DNA of 64,000 bases from Desulfogranum marinum (GTDB taxonomy: Bacteria > Desulfobacterota > Desulfobulbia > Desulfobulbales > Desulfobulbaceae): positions 1 through 64,000 of the forward strand of contig NZ_JAFFQD010000019.1 in NCBI RefSeq assembly GCF_016918565.1, given 5' to 3'. Below, in pieces: positions 8,645-18,302 of the stretch. The notes below the pieces were generated by a model. The model was not told where the DNA came from. It made no database searches and was given only the letters and a program-made list of their open reading frames with translations. Positions within the stretch are counted from its first letter, which is position 1, and every line of letters starts with the position of its first letter. The position numbers and the translations under genes are program-made.

Positions 8645-9232
8645 TTATTGCTTCTTCCTGAATGCGCTAAGTTTGTTTTTATATCCTTCAGCATCTCCGT
8701 ATTCGAGAAATGAATGATATCTTGAGTGGGGATCCCTTGTTTTTTTTGCATGCTTTATCGGGCACCAGAATTCTTCAGTTTTTGAACCAATTTCGAGTGC
8801 ATAGGAAAGAAGCCCATTTGCGTAGCCGCAGTATATGCAGTTGGCTTTTTCTATCATATTGAGGTAGGCAAGGTGCTGCCTGTCAACTATAACGTATTCA
8901 CTTCTCTTCACTTTTTTAATCTTATAAACAGGGAAACAGATAAACTGGTAGAGTGTCAGGACTAGGTCGAGCAAAAAAAGCGGAAGCGCTAGTGAGTAAA
9001 TGACGGGGCTGGTCAGGACAAACAGGAAATTTGAATCACTGAAATAATGGTACACATTTTCTTTCAAAGCCTTATGGGTGGCCAGTGCCCCCTCCTGAAA
9101 ACGTATTTTTCCACGTTCTACCCTGTATCTAAACTGTTGCTGGATATTGCTTAGCTCATTTTCAAGCTCAAGGGACAATTCGTTTTCCAACTCTTTGATA
9201 CGCGAAATGAGTTCATCAATTCGTTTCATCAT
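8645..9232 (-). CDS. Conserved membrane protein with CxxC and FWCPIKHA motifs
   Basis: 195 aa, function unknown. The N-terminal 60 residues are a charged coiled coil (repeated LENELS). A hydrophobic hairpin at about 70-115 (FLFVLTSPVIYSLALPLFLL and LVLTLYQFICFPVY) suggests two membrane passes. The C-terminal cytoplasmic part has CIYCGYANGL (about 131-140) and EEFWCPIKHA (about 152-161); the three Cys plus His could bind a metal. I recall this family as widespread but uncharacterised. The start could be either of two adjacent ATG codons. Confidence 0.72.
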   Translation of the reverse strand: MMKRIDELISRIKELENELSLELENELSNIQQQFRYRVERGKIRFQEGALATHKALKENVYHYFSDSNFLFVLTSPVIYSLALPLFLLDLVLTLYQFICFPVYKIKKVKRSEYVIVDRQHLAYLNMIEKANCIYCGYANGLLSYALEIGSKTEEFWCPIKHAKKTRDPHSRYHSFLEYGDAEGYKNKLSAFRKKQ

Positions 9233-9526
9233 GGTTCCCTCGATAAAGGTGTTGATAATGAGCGTCCGTTATAGTGCATAAACCAGGACATCTCCATGTT
9301 TCATCATAGCAAAATTTGCAGCCGGATAACAGCAAGCAGCAACCTGTGTGAGAAGAAAAGTAATAATTGCCGCTACCCGTAGCTGGTCTTTTGTTCTTCA
9401 CTTCTCTGTCAGAGCCCAAGTGACAACAGGCATGTTCCCTTGTATAGTCACGGCCTGGCTAGAGCTCGGAACATATTTATTTTTTTTGCTGTCCCACATT
9501 TACACGCATCCTTAAAAGAGCAAAAC

Positions 9527-10810
9527 ATGCATGGAATCATCACGCTCCTTCCTTTTCTTAAAATTCTCAGTACATTTATTCTCATCCTGGTCTGTATTCG
9601 CTTAAAGCTTGGTCTCTGGCTGTCTGTGCTCGGCGGCGCCCTTTCAATCGCACTCCTCTTTGGACTTGGTGCAGGGGAATGGCTGCAAGTCAGTGTTGCC
9701 GCTCTCGGCAAAGAAAAATTCCTCTTTCTGGTGTCCATTGTCGGCCTCATCCTTATACTTTCCGACGGACTTGAGCGATCGGGACAGTCGCAAAGACTGA
9801 TGGACGCCCTTTCCGGATACCTCCACGACAATCGGCTGCGTCTTATATTTTTTCCTGCACTGATAGGTCTGCTGCCCATGCCCGGCGGAGCTGTTTTTTC
9901 CGCCCCTATGGTCAAGGCAGTATCAGCGGATATGCCTATTCAGAATATTGACCGCGCAATCATAAATTACTGGTTCCGCCATGTGTGGGAACTTGCATGG
10001 CCGCTTTATCCAGGAATAATCTTGACCGTGGCCCTTGCCGAGATCCCCCTCTCAGCTTTTATCTCCAAAAGCTGGCCAGGTGTGGTTGCCATGTTTTTGT
10101 TCGGCTGGCTTTTCCTCCTCCGCCCAGCTACTCGGGGTAAATATTTTTCCGAAAACACAGTCGATGTCACCAAAGAGCGCAACATCAAGCGGGTACTCAA
10201 AGAGGCGACGCCATTGCTCATTGCCATAGTAGGGGCAATCGGTCTTGAGAGCATCCTTGCCCGGTTCGCACACCATATCCCCTTTGAATGGGGGGTACTG
10301 GCAGCCCTCTGTGTAGCGGCTATGAGCGTTATGATGCAGAATAATCTTCGTGGTGATTACCTTGTTCACATCCTCACCAAAAAAAGCCTCTGGTCAATGC
10401 TTGCTGTTATTGCTGCTATTTTCATTTTCAAGGACACCATGCAGGCCGCAGGAGTGGTCGAAGCAATGGCCGAAGCGAGTGGTGAAAAGGCAGCCCTCTT
10501 TGCAGCAGCCATTCTCCTTCCCTTTCTGGTCGGGATGGTCTCCGGAATCAATGTTGCCTTTGTCGGGGCGACCTTTCCCCTCCTGCTTGGTCTGCTTGAA
10601 ATTATGCACCTGCAGCATCAAAGCGTACCTTACCTTATTCTTGCCACTTTCAGTGGTTTTACCGGGGTTATGATTTCCCCCATCCATATCTGCTTTATGC
10701 TCACCTGTGAATACTTTGCAACCGACCTAGTTGCCACCTGGAAAAAACTGGTCCTTCCCTGTACCGGTTTTGCACTAACCGGCATTGGCTTATTTTTCAT
10801 TCTTATTTGA
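9527..10810 (+). CDS. DUF401-family permease
   Basis: Polytopic inner-membrane protein, 427 aa from the ATG at 9527; an upstream TTG/ATG extension would add 29 non-conserved residues. About 10-11 hydrophobic helices. Segments such as FFPALIGLLPMPGGAVFSAP and VGMVSGINVAFVGATFPLL resemble the DUF401/TIGR00529 group, related to GntP/CitMHS-type anion transporters. Substrate unknown. A perfect 8-bp inverted repeat follows its stop codon and separates it from nfeD. Confidence 0.8.
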   Translation: MHGIITLLPFLKILSTFILILVCIRLKLGLWLSVLGGALSIALLFGLGAGEWLQVSVAALGKEKFLFLVSIVGLILILSDGLERSGQSQRLMDALSGYLHDNRLRLIFFPALIGLLPMPGGAVFSAPMVKAVSADMPIQNIDRAIINYWFRHVWELAWPLYPGIILTVALAEIPLSAFISKSWPGVVAMFLFGWLFLLRPATRGKYFSENTVDVTKERNIKRVLKEATPLLIAIVGAIGLESILARFAHHIPFEWGVLAALCVAAMSVMMQNNLRGDYLVHILTKKSLWSMLAVIAAIFIFKDTMQAAGVVEAMAEASGEKAALFAAAILLPFLVGMVSGINVAFVGATFPLLLGLLEIMHLQHQSVPYLILATFSGFTGVMISPIHICFMLTCEYFATDLVATWKKLVLPCTGFALTGIGLFFILI

Positions 10811-10811
10811 T

Positions 10812-10834
10812 AATATCACACGTGCTGTGATATT
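10812..10834. promoter_or_regulatory. Inverted repeat upstream of nfeD
   Basis: Perfect 8-bp arms AATATCAC / GTGATATT around a 7-base spacer, directly after the DUF401 stop and 38 bases before the nfeD start. It could be an operator for the nfeD/stomatin operon or the stem of a weak terminator; no U-tract follows. Confidence 0.4.
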
Positions 10835-10871
10835 CTGTATAGAAAACACAGCTCATCCAAGGAGTTCCGTT

Positions 10872-11336
10872 ATGATTGACTTGCCCATTTCACCAGTACT
10901 GGTCTGGTTTTTGATAGGCATTGCCTTTTATGGCATTGAACTGGCGCTACCAGGCTTTGTAGTTTTCTTTTTTGGTATTGGTGCGTGGTGCACGGCTCTT
11001 TGCGTGTATATATTTGATGTATCTTTGGCGACTCAACTTGTGCTCTTCCTGACGACTTCCGTTCTTTCTCTTCTCGTGCTTCGCTCATACCTGCAAAATG
11101 TCTTTTTAGGAGGCGCAAAGGAGGAAGAAGATAGCCTTAATCTCAATTCCGCTCCCTCGAATGGGACAGTAACAGAAGAAATAATTCCACCGGCAGAGGG
11201 TAAAGTTAAATATGCGGGTTCTTTCTGGCGAGCTTCAGCAGAAGAATATATTGCTGTCGGCACGGTGGTCCGGATAGTCGAACAACACGACCTTCTGGTA
11301 AAAGTTTGTCCTATAACTCAACAAGGAGAAGAATAA
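10872..11336 (+). CDS. nfeD: NfeD-family membrane protein
   Basis: Short-type NfeD (NfeD1b), 154 aa from the ATG at 10872, which has GGAG 9 bases upstream. Two or three N-terminal helices (LVWFLIGIAFYGIELALPGF, VVFFFGIGAWCTALCVYIF, LVLFLTTSVLSLLVL) precede a C-terminal soluble domain of the OB type (about 105-154, GTVTEEI to EQHDLLVKV). NfeD proteins partner with stomatin-like SPFH proteins, and here the next gene encodes exactly that; stop and start overlap by one base. Confidence 0.9.
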   Translation: MIDLPISPVLVWFLIGIAFYGIELALPGFVVFFFGIGAWCTALCVYIFDVSLATQLVLFLTTSVLSLLVLRSYLQNVFLGGAKEEEDSLNLNSAPSNGTVTEEIIPPAEGKVKYAGSFWRASAEEYIAVGTVVRIVEQHDLLVKVCPITQQGEE

Positions 11337-12283
11337 TGGATAATATGCTCGTTGGTGTTGGAGTGCTGGTTGCTTTTGTTATTGTTGTCTTAGTGAAAAC
11401 AGCTGTCGTAGTCCCACAGCGTAGTGAATTTGTGATCGAACGGCTGGGAAAATATAGAACAACTCTGGAAGCTGGTTTCCACATCCTCATTCCTTTCTTG
11501 GACAAGGTGGCATACAAACGAAGTCTTAAAGAAGAGCCTATTGATATTCCGGCACAAACCTGTATCACCTCAGACAACGTTACCATGGAGGTTGACGGGG
11601 TCCTCTACCTTCAAGTCGTTAACACCAAACAATCTGCCTATGGTATTGATAACTATCATTTTGCGGCAGCTCAACTTGCTCAGACAAGTCTTCGTTCGGC
11701 CATTGGTAAAATTAGTCTTGATAACTCCTTCGAGGCCAGGGAAGTGTTGAACCAGCAAGTGGTTAATGCTCTGGATGAGGCTGCCCAGAATTGGGGGGTC
11801 AAGGTGCTTCGTTACGAGATAAAAGACCTGCAGCCGCCACGATCCGTGCTTGATGCCATGGAAAAACAGATGAAGGCGGAACGGGAAAAACGCGCAGATA
11901 TTGCCAGATCAGAAGGGGAACGCCAATCATTGATCAACCGAGCCGAGGGAGAAAGGGCTGAGGCAATTGCTCTGTCTGAAGGTGAAAAAATGAAAAGAAT
12001 CAACGAGGCAGAGGGGCGTGCCGAAGAGATACTCAAAGTTGCCGAAGCAACTGCTGCGGGTCTTCGCAGTGTCGCCGAGGCATTAAGCGCCCCTGGCGGT
12101 CATGAAGCAGCTAACCTGGATGTTGCCAAAAAATATTTGGAAGAGTTCGGAAAACTGGCCAAGGAAAATAATACCATGATCGTACCCGGCAACCTCACCG
12201 ATGTCTCTTCCATGGTTGCTACCGCCATGTCTACTCTTGATCATACCAAAGTGAAAAAGGCTGCAGAAAAAACAACCGCCTGA
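11336..12283 (+). CDS. SPFH/stomatin-like protein (paraslipin, QmcA-like)
   Basis: 315-aa membrane-anchored SPFH protein. One N-terminal helix (LVGVGVLVAFVIVVLVKTAV) is followed by the SPFH/PHB domain (about 25-190, with VIERLGKYRTTLEAGFHIL and VDGVLYLQV) and a long Ala/Glu-rich coiled coil (about 180-255, ERAEAIALSEGEKMKRINEA) that mediates ring-like oligomers. Together with NfeD it forms a membrane-microdomain module. Start is the ATG overlapping the nfeD stop; an upstream in-frame start lies inside nfeD and is less likely. Confidence 0.92.
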   Translation: MDNMLVGVGVLVAFVIVVLVKTAVVVPQRSEFVIERLGKYRTTLEAGFHILIPFLDKVAYKRSLKEEPIDIPAQTCITSDNVTMEVDGVLYLQVVNTKQSAYGIDNYHFAAAQLAQTSLRSAIGKISLDNSFEAREVLNQQVVNALDEAAQNWGVKVLRYEIKDLQPPRSVLDAMEKQMKAEREKRADIARSEGERQSLINRAEGERAEAIALSEGEKMKRINEAEGRAEEILKVAEATAAGLRSVAEALSAPGGHEAANLDVAKKYLEEFGKLAKENNTMIVPGNLTDVSSMVATAMSTLDHTKVKKAAEKTTA

Positions 12284-12326
12284 TTTGTCCCCCTCCCTTC
12301 TCTTATAGTACAAGACTCTCCTGCCC

Positions 12327-12357
12327 AAGGGCCTTTTAGAAAAAAGGCCCTTTTCCT
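12327..12357 (+). terminator. Rho-independent terminator after the stomatin gene
   Basis: Stem AAGGGCCTTTT / AAAAGGCCCTT closing on a short A-rich loop and followed by TTCCTTTCC, 44 bases after the stop codon. Confidence 0.8.
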
Positions 12358-12447
12358 TTCCTTTACTTGTATTTACATCAGCTCTATGATGATGTATATT
12401 TACGCCACTTCAGTAAGAATAGTTTTCATTACCACCATAACAGATCG

Positions 12448-13350
12448 ATGCAAGGAACAATTTTTGCCATAAAACGTTATGCACTGCATGACGGGCCCCA
12501 TATACGAACGACTATATTTCTGAAAGGGTGTCCGCTTTTCTGCAGATGGTGTCATAACCCTGAAGGAATCAGTCCGCAGCCACAACTCGTGTGGTCTGCT
12601 GACCGATGTATCGGGTGCAGTACGTGTATAACAGCCTGTCCACACGAGGCATTACACTTGACCAACGAACAGGTGCGACGTGATGTTGATCGCTGTGACG
12701 GTTGCGGTGAATGTGTCCGCCTTTGCCCGGCTCTGGCGCATGAAGCAAATGGGTGGCAGGCAACTGTTGACGAGGTCGTAACAGAGATTAAAAAAGATAT
12801 TCCTTTTTTTGATCAATCAGGTGGCGGCGTCACTTTTTCAGGCGGCGAGCCCCTGATGCAGCCCACATTCCTCCTTGCCCTGCTTCAAGAAGCCGGAACA
12901 CTTGGCATCCATCGCGTAGTAGATACCTCAGGTTATGCTGAACGAGAAGTGATCAGCACCGTTGCCGAGCATACCGACCTGTTTTTATATGACATCAAAC
13001 ACATGGACAACAACAAGCACCGTCTATACACAGGGGTGGACAATCGAAGCATCTTAGACAACCTCCGGTACTTGCATAACAAGGGGGCAAAAGTCCAGGT
13101 CCGGTTACCGCTTATACCCGGAATTAATGACGATCATGAAAATATTGTCCAAACCGGTACCTTTCTCCGTGGCCTGCCCGAAATAAACGGGCTTGATGTA
13201 CTGCCATACCATCCCTCTGCTAAGGCTAAATACAACAAACTGCATCTCAACTACCCTGGCGAGCACATCCAGGTCGCAGACCAAGCATACATTCAGGAAA
13301 TCGTTCATAACCTTGAGCAATTTGACCTGTCAGTTCGAATAGGTGGATAA
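12448..13350 (+). CDS. Glycyl-radical-enzyme activase (radical SAM), HypD partner
   Basis: Radical S-adenosylmethionine enzyme that installs the glycyl radical on the neighbouring HypD. 300 aa from the ATG at 12448; homologues start at MQGTIF-like sequence. The CX3CX2C cluster motif is GCPLFCRWCHNPEG (about residues 27-40). An inserted dicluster ferredoxin domain follows: CIGCSTCITACPHEA and CDGCGECVRLCPA. The SAM-binding GGE is in TFSGGEPLMQP. The usual DGPGIRT segment reads DGPHIRT. It lies two bases upstream of hypD. Activation requires anaerobic conditions and a low-potential electron donor (family knowledge). Confidence 0.92.
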   Translation: MQGTIFAIKRYALHDGPHIRTTIFLKGCPLFCRWCHNPEGISPQPQLVWSADRCIGCSTCITACPHEALHLTNEQVRRDVDRCDGCGECVRLCPALAHEANGWQATVDEVVTEIKKDIPFFDQSGGGVTFSGGEPLMQPTFLLALLQEAGTLGIHRVVDTSGYAEREVISTVAEHTDLFLYDIKHMDNNKHRLYTGVDNRSILDNLRYLHNKGAKVQVRLPLIPGINDDHENIVQTGTFLRGLPEINGLDVLPYHPSAKAKYNKLHLNYPGEHIQVADQAYIQEIVHNLEQFDLSVRIGG

Positions 13351-13352
13351 CC

Positions 13353-15713
13353 ATGAACCAACGCATTGAACAGCTACGAAAAGAAAGTTTTGAAGCACGA
13401 CCTACCATCTCCATTGAAAGAGCATTGTTGGAGACAGCGTTCTACCGCGAAAACAACGGCAAATATTCACAACCGGTTTTGCGGGCCCTGTTTTTCAAAC
13501 ATTTATGCGAAAACAAGACGCTTTATATCGGTAAACACGAACTGCTGGTAGGTGAACGCGGACCGGCCCCCAAAGTTGTGCCAACCTTTCCCGAACTGAC
13601 GTGCCATTCCGCTGACGATTTACAGGTCCTCAACAACAGGGCCATGACCAATTACGATGTCAGCCAACAGGATATAACGATTTATGAGCAAGAGGTCATT
13701 CCCTACTGGCAGGGACGCTCAATGCGGGACAGAATATTCAGTAATGTTCCCCAACAATGGAAAGACGCGTATGAATGCGGCCTTTTTACCGAGTTCATGG
13801 AACAACGGGCTCCGGGGCACACGGCTCTTGACGGTTCCATCTACCACTATGGTATGCTTGGCCTCAAAGAACGAATTGCAGATCGCATTAAACGGCTTGA
13901 CTACCAAAACGACCCTGAGGCAGCTGACCGCTTTGAACAGCTCACAGCCATGGATATCGCCTGTGACGCTGTCATTCTCTTTGCCCACCGTCATGCACAA
14001 CTTGCAGAAAAACTAGCCGCCAAAGAGCAAGATACAGTTCGTAAACAGGAATTACTCACCATTGCCCAGGTCTGCCGCAGGGTTCCTGAGTATACACCAC
14101 AAACCTTCCATGAAGCGATCCAGATGTACTGGTTCACCCACCTTGGTACCATAACCGAACTCAACGGATGGGATGCCATGTCACCGGGTCACCTTGACCA
14201 GCACCTTGCCCCTTTTTACGAAAAAGAGCTGGCAGAGAACACGCTCACCCGTGAACAGGCAAAAGAACTCCTGGCCTGCCTCTGGATTAAAATCAACAAC
14301 CAGCCTGCCCCGCCAAAAGTTGGAGTTACAGCCAAGGAAAGTGGTACTTACAACGATTTTACCCAGATCAACCTTGGCGGACTGCTCAAAAATGGGAGCG
14401 ACGGAACCAATGAGGTTTCCTATATTGCTCTGGAAGTGGCTGACGAATTGCACTTGCTCCAACCGCAACCCTCAGTACACATAAGCAGCAAGACGCCGGA
14501 CCATTTTCTCAAGGCTGCCTCGCGGGTAATCCGCAAAGGCTATGGCTATCCATCCATTTTTAACACCGACACCGTTATTATGGAACAGGTGCGGGTGGGT
14601 AAATCCATTGAAGACGCGCGTGAAGGCGGCACCAGCGGTTGTATCGAAACCGGTGCATTCGGCAAGGAGGCCTATATCCTTACCGGGTATCTTAATGTGC
14701 CGAAAATCCTTGAAATAACCCTAAACAATGGACGAGATCCATTAACCGGCAAGCAGGTTGGTTTACAAACAGGCGATCCCAGAGCATTTATTTCCTACGA
14801 GGCGCTCTACGATGCCTTCACTCAACAACTGGAACACATCGTCGCCCTCAAGATAGAGGTAAATAATTATATCGAACGAATGTATGCCAAGTATTCTCCG
14901 GCACCTTTTTTGTCTGTGGTCATCAACGACTGCATTGAAAAAGGCAAGGACTACTACGACGGTGGCCCGCGCTATAACACCAATTATATCCAATGTTGCG
15001 GCATCGGGACCATCACCGACAGCCTGTCGGCAATTAAAACCCATATCTTTGAACAAAAAACTTTTTCCTGGGAGCAACTGCTTGACGCCCTGGCCAATAA
15101 TTTCGCAGACAATGAACCGCTTCGACTGACCCTGTGGAACAGGACTCCCTTTTTCGGTAATGATGATGATCGGGCAGATACTATCATGCAACAAATATAC
15201 AACAGCCTGTTCACCGCCATTGACGGTAAGCCCAATACCAAGGGAACGGAGTATCACCTCAACATGCTTTCCACCACCTGTCATGTCTATTTCGGAAAAA
15301 TGCTCGGTGCCACACCCAACGGCAGGTTTGCCCATCAACCCGAGTCCGACGGCACGTCTCCCTCCCATGGAGCAGACCGAAAGGGACCGACAGCGGTGGT
15401 TAAATCTCTGAGCAAAATGGACCAATCAAAATCCGGCGGCACCCTGCTCAACCAGCGTTTTCTGCCCAGCGTGCTCGCCAGTGAACAGGATCTTGACAAA
15501 CTCTGCGGCCTTGTCCGCTCCTATTTCAATCTGGGTGGGCACCATGTTCAGTTCAATGTGGTCGATACCGCAACCCTTCGAAAAGCGCAACAGACCCCGG
15601 ATGAGTATCGAAACCTGCTGGTCAGAGTTGCTGGATACAGTGACTACTTTGTCGATCTTGATCTCGACCACCAGGAAGAAATCATCAAACGAACCGAGCA
15701 AGAGCTATATTAA
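13353..15713 (+). CDS. hypD: trans-4-hydroxy-L-proline dehydratase (glycyl radical enzyme)
   Basis: 786-aa glycyl radical enzyme. Radical-bearing Gly761 is in RVAGYSDYF; the catalytic thiyl Cys430 and base Glu432 are in GGTSGCIETGAFGKEAYILT. Residues that I recall as lining the C. difficile HypD pocket all recur with a constant offset of four: His156 and Phe148 (TEFMEQRAPGH), Asp274 (WDAMSPGH), Ser330 and Tyr446. The product should be pyrroline-5-carboxylate plus water. The PutA gene 2.6 kb downstream carries the aldehyde-dehydrogenase domain that converts this to glutamate. Overall similarity is far closer to HypD than to pyruvate formate-lyase, choline lyase or isethionate lyase, whose length and pocket residues differ. 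Translation is probably coupled to the activase gene. Confidence 0.9.
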   Translation: MNQRIEQLRKESFEARPTISIERALLETAFYRENNGKYSQPVLRALFFKHLCENKTLYIGKHELLVGERGPAPKVVPTFPELTCHSADDLQVLNNRAMTNYDVSQQDITIYEQEVIPYWQGRSMRDRIFSNVPQQWKDAYECGLFTEFMEQRAPGHTALDGSIYHYGMLGLKERIADRIKRLDYQNDPEAADRFEQLTAMDIACDAVILFAHRHAQLAEKLAAKEQDTVRKQELLTIAQVCRRVPEYTPQTFHEAIQMYWFTHLGTITELNGWDAMSPGHLDQHLAPFYEKELAENTLTREQAKELLACLWIKINNQPAPPKVGVTAKESGTYNDFTQINLGGLLKNGSDGTNEVSYIALEVADELHLLQPQPSVHISSKTPDHFLKAASRVIRKGYGYPSIFNTDTVIMEQVRVGKSIEDAREGGTSGCIETGAFGKEAYILTGYLNVPKILEITLNNGRDPLTGKQVGLQTGDPRAFISYEALYDAFTQQLEHIVALKIEVNNYIERMYAKYSPAPFLSVVINDCIEKGKDYYDGGPRYNTNYIQCCGIGTITDSLSAIKTHIFEQKTFSWEQLLDALANNFADNEPLRLTLWNRTPFFGNDDDRADTIMQQIYNSLFTAIDGKPNTKGTEYHLNMLSTTCHVYFGKMLGATPNGRFAHQPESDGTSPSHGADRKGPTAVVKSLSKMDQSKSGGTLLNQRFLPSVLASEQDLDKLCGLVRSYFNLGGHHVQFNVVDTATLRKAQQTPDEYRNLLVRVAGYSDYFVDLDLDHQEEIIKRTEQELY

Positions 15714-15736
15714 CCAGTAATCCTAAAGCGGAGCCC

Positions 15737-16624
15737 CTACATAGAGCGTTCTCCCTTCTGTACTGTGGACCAGAATGCCTTGATCAAAGGATTATCCATG
15801 TTCTTTTTCGCCGTGCAAACACCGATGGTAAAAGGTGTCAAGATGGGTGCATTTTCCAGAGTAACAACTTCATGGTGGATCAGGCTTTTCTCCAGGACAA
15901 GCTTTGGAATTACCCCTACCCCGTACCCCAGCCCAACCATGGTCAACAGGGCCTCGTTTCCCGCAACCTGGGCATACACATTGGGTTGTATACTGTTTTC
16001 CCGAAACCATTTGTCCATCCGCACCCTGCTCAACCCTTTTTCCGGGAGGATGAGAGGTGTGCTTTCCCAGTCAATTTCCCCCTCTCTATAAACAATAAGC
16101 TCCTGGTGACCTGCAGGAGCGACAAACACCAACGGTGTCCTGATGATCTCAATGAAGGTTATAGAGGCGGGAAGTTTTTCCGGCAGCGCCGCAATGGTTA
16201 CATCAGCGGCCTTATTTTGTAATTGATCCAAAGCCATGGCCGCATCTCCTGTCTGCAGATGGAGTTGGATTCCTGGAAAATGGGCCCTGAACGTCTTGAG
16301 TATTGCCGGCAAAATACCATTGGCCGCGGTCACAGAACAGTAAAGGGAGATATTTCCCCGCAGTTCCACCTCTGCGGCCAACCTGTTTTGCAGCGCATTC
16401 CACCGCTGTTCCGTTTCCTCAGCATACTCCTTAAAGAGCACACCCGCCGGCGTGAGTGATACGGACCGCCTGTCCCTGCGAAACAGCTGTTTTCCTACTT
16501 CCGCCTCTAGACGCTGCACCAGGCGGGTGAGGGTTGAAGGCGTCATATGGTACGCCCTGCTGGTTTTACCAAAATGAAGTGATGCAGCCAGCGAATTAAA
16601 TATCTTTATGCTTCTAATATCCAT
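15737..16624 (-). CDS. ilvY: LysR-family regulator IlvY
   Basis: 295 aa from the ATG at 16624; a TTG four codons upstream is less likely because E. coli IlvY also begins MDxR. N-terminal winged helix-turn-helix (SLAASLHFGKTSRAYHMTPS, then TLTRLVQRLEAEVG) and C-terminal inducer domain with CSVTAANGILPAILKTFRA and LQTGDAAMALDQL, nearly identical in pattern to enterobacterial IlvY. It is transcribed divergently from ilvC, the same arrangement as in E. coli, where IlvY activates ilvC when acetolactate or acetohydroxybutyrate accumulates. Confidence 0.9.
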   Translation of the reverse strand: MDIRSIKIFNSLAASLHFGKTSRAYHMTPSTLTRLVQRLEAEVGKQLFRRDRRSVSLTPAGVLFKEYAEETEQRWNALQNRLAAEVELRGNISLYCSVTAANGILPAILKTFRAHFPGIQLHLQTGDAAMALDQLQNKAADVTIAALPEKLPASITFIEIIRTPLVFVAPAGHQELIVYREGEIDWESTPLILPEKGLSRVRMDKWFRENSIQPNVYAQVAGNEALLTMVGLGYGVGVIPKLVLEKSLIHHEVVTLENAPILTPFTIGVCTAKKNMDNPLIKAFWSTVQKGERSM

Positions 16625-16674
16625 GGCAGAGTACAAGATGTGTGCTTAGTATACTGATACTTTTCAATAACCGT

Positions 16675-16695
16675 GTGTTGCCATAAAAGCAACAC
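16675..16695. promoter_or_regulatory. Probable IlvY operator in the ilvY-ilvC spacer
   Basis: Perfect inverted repeat GTGTTGC-N7-GCAACAC between the divergent genes, of the size expected for a LysR-type site. A second TTGC/GCAA-rich stretch follows at about 16710-16733 next to the ilvC -35. Confidence 0.6.
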
Positions 16696-16730
16696 AGAAT
16701 TGCAATCAATTCACTTTCCGCAACAGCAAA

Positions 16731-16759
16731 TTGCATATATGTTATGCACAAAATATAAC
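16731..16759 (+). promoter_or_regulatory. ilvC promoter
   Basis: TTGCAT at 16731-16736 and TATAAC at 16754-16759 with 17-base spacing. The weak -35 fits an activator-dependent promoter. Transcription would start near 16766, leaving a leader of about 28 bases with AAGGAG before the ATG at 16794. Confidence 0.6.
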
Positions 16760-16793
16760 GTGAACTCAAACTGAAAGAATAAGGAGATTGAAA

Positions 16794-18266
16794 ATGGGAG
16801 AAAATTATTTTAACACCCTGCCACTGCGCCTGCAGCTCGAGGAACTTGGCAAATGCCGTTTTATGGATGCCTCGGAATTTGAAGGTGTAGGTAAACTGCA
16901 AGGCAAAAAAATTGTTATTGTCGGCTGTGGTGCTCAGGGACTCCACCAAGGGCTCAACCTGCGTGACTCCGGTCTTGATGTTTCCTATGCTCTGCGCGAC
17001 AGTGCCATTGAAACCAAGCGTCAGTCCTGGAAAAATGCCACTGAAAACGGCTTTGCTGTGGGTAATTACGATGCAATGATCCCTACCGCTGACCTGGTGA
17101 TCAACCTTACCCCGGATAAACAGCACACCAACGTTGTCTCTTCTGTAATGCCGCTCATGAAAGAAGGGGCCTGCCTTTCCTATTCCCACGGTTTTAATAT
17201 TGTCGAAGAAGGTATGCAAATCCGGGAAGACCTGACAGTTATCATGGTTGCCCCAAAATCTCCAGGAACAGAAGTACGCGAGGAATACAAGCGCGGCTTC
17301 GGCGTTCCCACCCTGATTGCAGTGCACCGTGAAAATGACCCTAAGGGTGAAGGCTGGGATATCGCCAAAGCCTATGCCTGTGGCATTGGTTCCGACAAAG
17401 CAGGCGTACTCCAGTCATCTTTTGTGGCAGAGGTTAAATCCGACCTCATGGGCGAACAAACCATTCTTTGCGGCATGCTCCAGGTCGGTTCTCTCCTCTG
17501 TTTCGATAAAATGATCGAACAGGGCATGGATGCCGGATATGCCTCTAAATTGGTTCAAATCGGATGGGAAACCGTCACCGAAGCACTGAAGCATGGCGGT
17601 ATTACCAACATGATGGACCGATTGTCCAACCCGGCAAAAATCAAGGCCTACTATCTTGCCGAAGATATCAAAGAAATTCTTACCCCCCTCTTTGAGCAGC
17701 ACATGGACGATATCATGTCCGGCACCTTCTCCTCCACCATGATGGAAGACTGGGCTAATGACGATGCCAATCTGCTCAAATGGCGTGCCGAAACCAGTGA
17801 GACTGCCTTTGAAAAAGCCGTTTCCACTGATGCTGCAATCAACGAGCAGGAATACTTTGACAATGGCATCCTGATGGTAGCCATGATCAAGGCAGGGGTT
17901 GAGCTGGCTTTTGACACCATGGTCTCTGCCGGCATCAAGGAAGAGTCAGCCTACTACGAGTCACTCCATGAGACACCACTCATTGCCAATACCATTGCCC
18001 GTAAAAAACTTTACGAGATGAACGTAGTCATCTCCGATACTGCTGAGTACGGCTGCTACCTGTTCAACCATCGCGCCCTGCCGTTATTGCAGGATTTCAT
18101 GAAAGGTATCTCCACCGATGTCATCGGCAAAGGGCTGGATGTTACTGATAACGGTGTTGACAATATCGAGCTGATTAATGTGAACGAAGAGATTAGATTC
18201 ACCCAGGTTGAAATGATCGGTGAAGAGCTGCGTTCTCACATGGGTGCGATGAAGCCAATCCTGTAA
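16794..18266 (+). CDS. ilvC: Ketol-acid reductoisomerase, class II
   Basis: NADPH- and Mg-dependent second enzyme of valine, leucine and isoleucine synthesis; converts acetolactate to dihydroxyisovalerate. 490 aa, the long class II form of enterobacteria and plants rather than the about 330-aa class I form usual in many other bacteria. Rossmann motif [20 protein letters not shown] (about 38-57); conserved [30 protein letters not shown] and the duplicated helical domain with [14 protein letters not shown] and [20 protein letters not shown]. The ATG at 16794 has AAGGAG 7 bases upstream; a TTG two codons earlier is less likely. A terminator follows. Confidence 0.97.
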   Translation: MGENYFNTLPLRLQLEELGKCRFMDASEFEGVGKLQGKKIVIVGCGAQGLHQGLNLRDSGLDVSYALRDSAIETKRQSWKNATENGFAVGNYDAMIPTADLVINLTPDKQHTNVVSSVMPLMKEGACLSYSHGFNIVEEGMQIREDLTVIMVAPKSPGTEVREEYKRGFGVPTLIAVHRENDPKGEGWDIAKAYACGIGSDKAGVLQSSFVAEVKSDLMGEQTILCGMLQVGSLLCFDKMIEQGMDAGYASKLVQIGWETVTEALKHGGITNMMDRLSNPAKIKAYYLAEDIKEILTPLFEQHMDDIMSGTFSSTMMEDWANDDANLLKWRAETSETAFEKAVSTDAAINEQEYFDNGILMVAMIKAGVELAFDTMVSAGIKEESAYYESLHETPLIANTIARKKLYEMNVVISDTAEYGCYLFNHRALPLLQDFMKGISTDVIGKGLDVTDNGVDNIELINVNEEIRFTQVEMIGEELRSHMGAMKPIL

Positions 18267-18302
18267 TCCTCTCTATACTTTGCGCTGCTGCACAAGAAAA
18301 CT

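Noticed and set aside
13353-15713. Isethionate sulfite-lyase, choline lyase or pyruvate formate-lyase as the glycyl-radical enzyme
   Set aside because: Length and all pocket residues follow HypD with a constant offset; the downstream PutA fits the HypD product.
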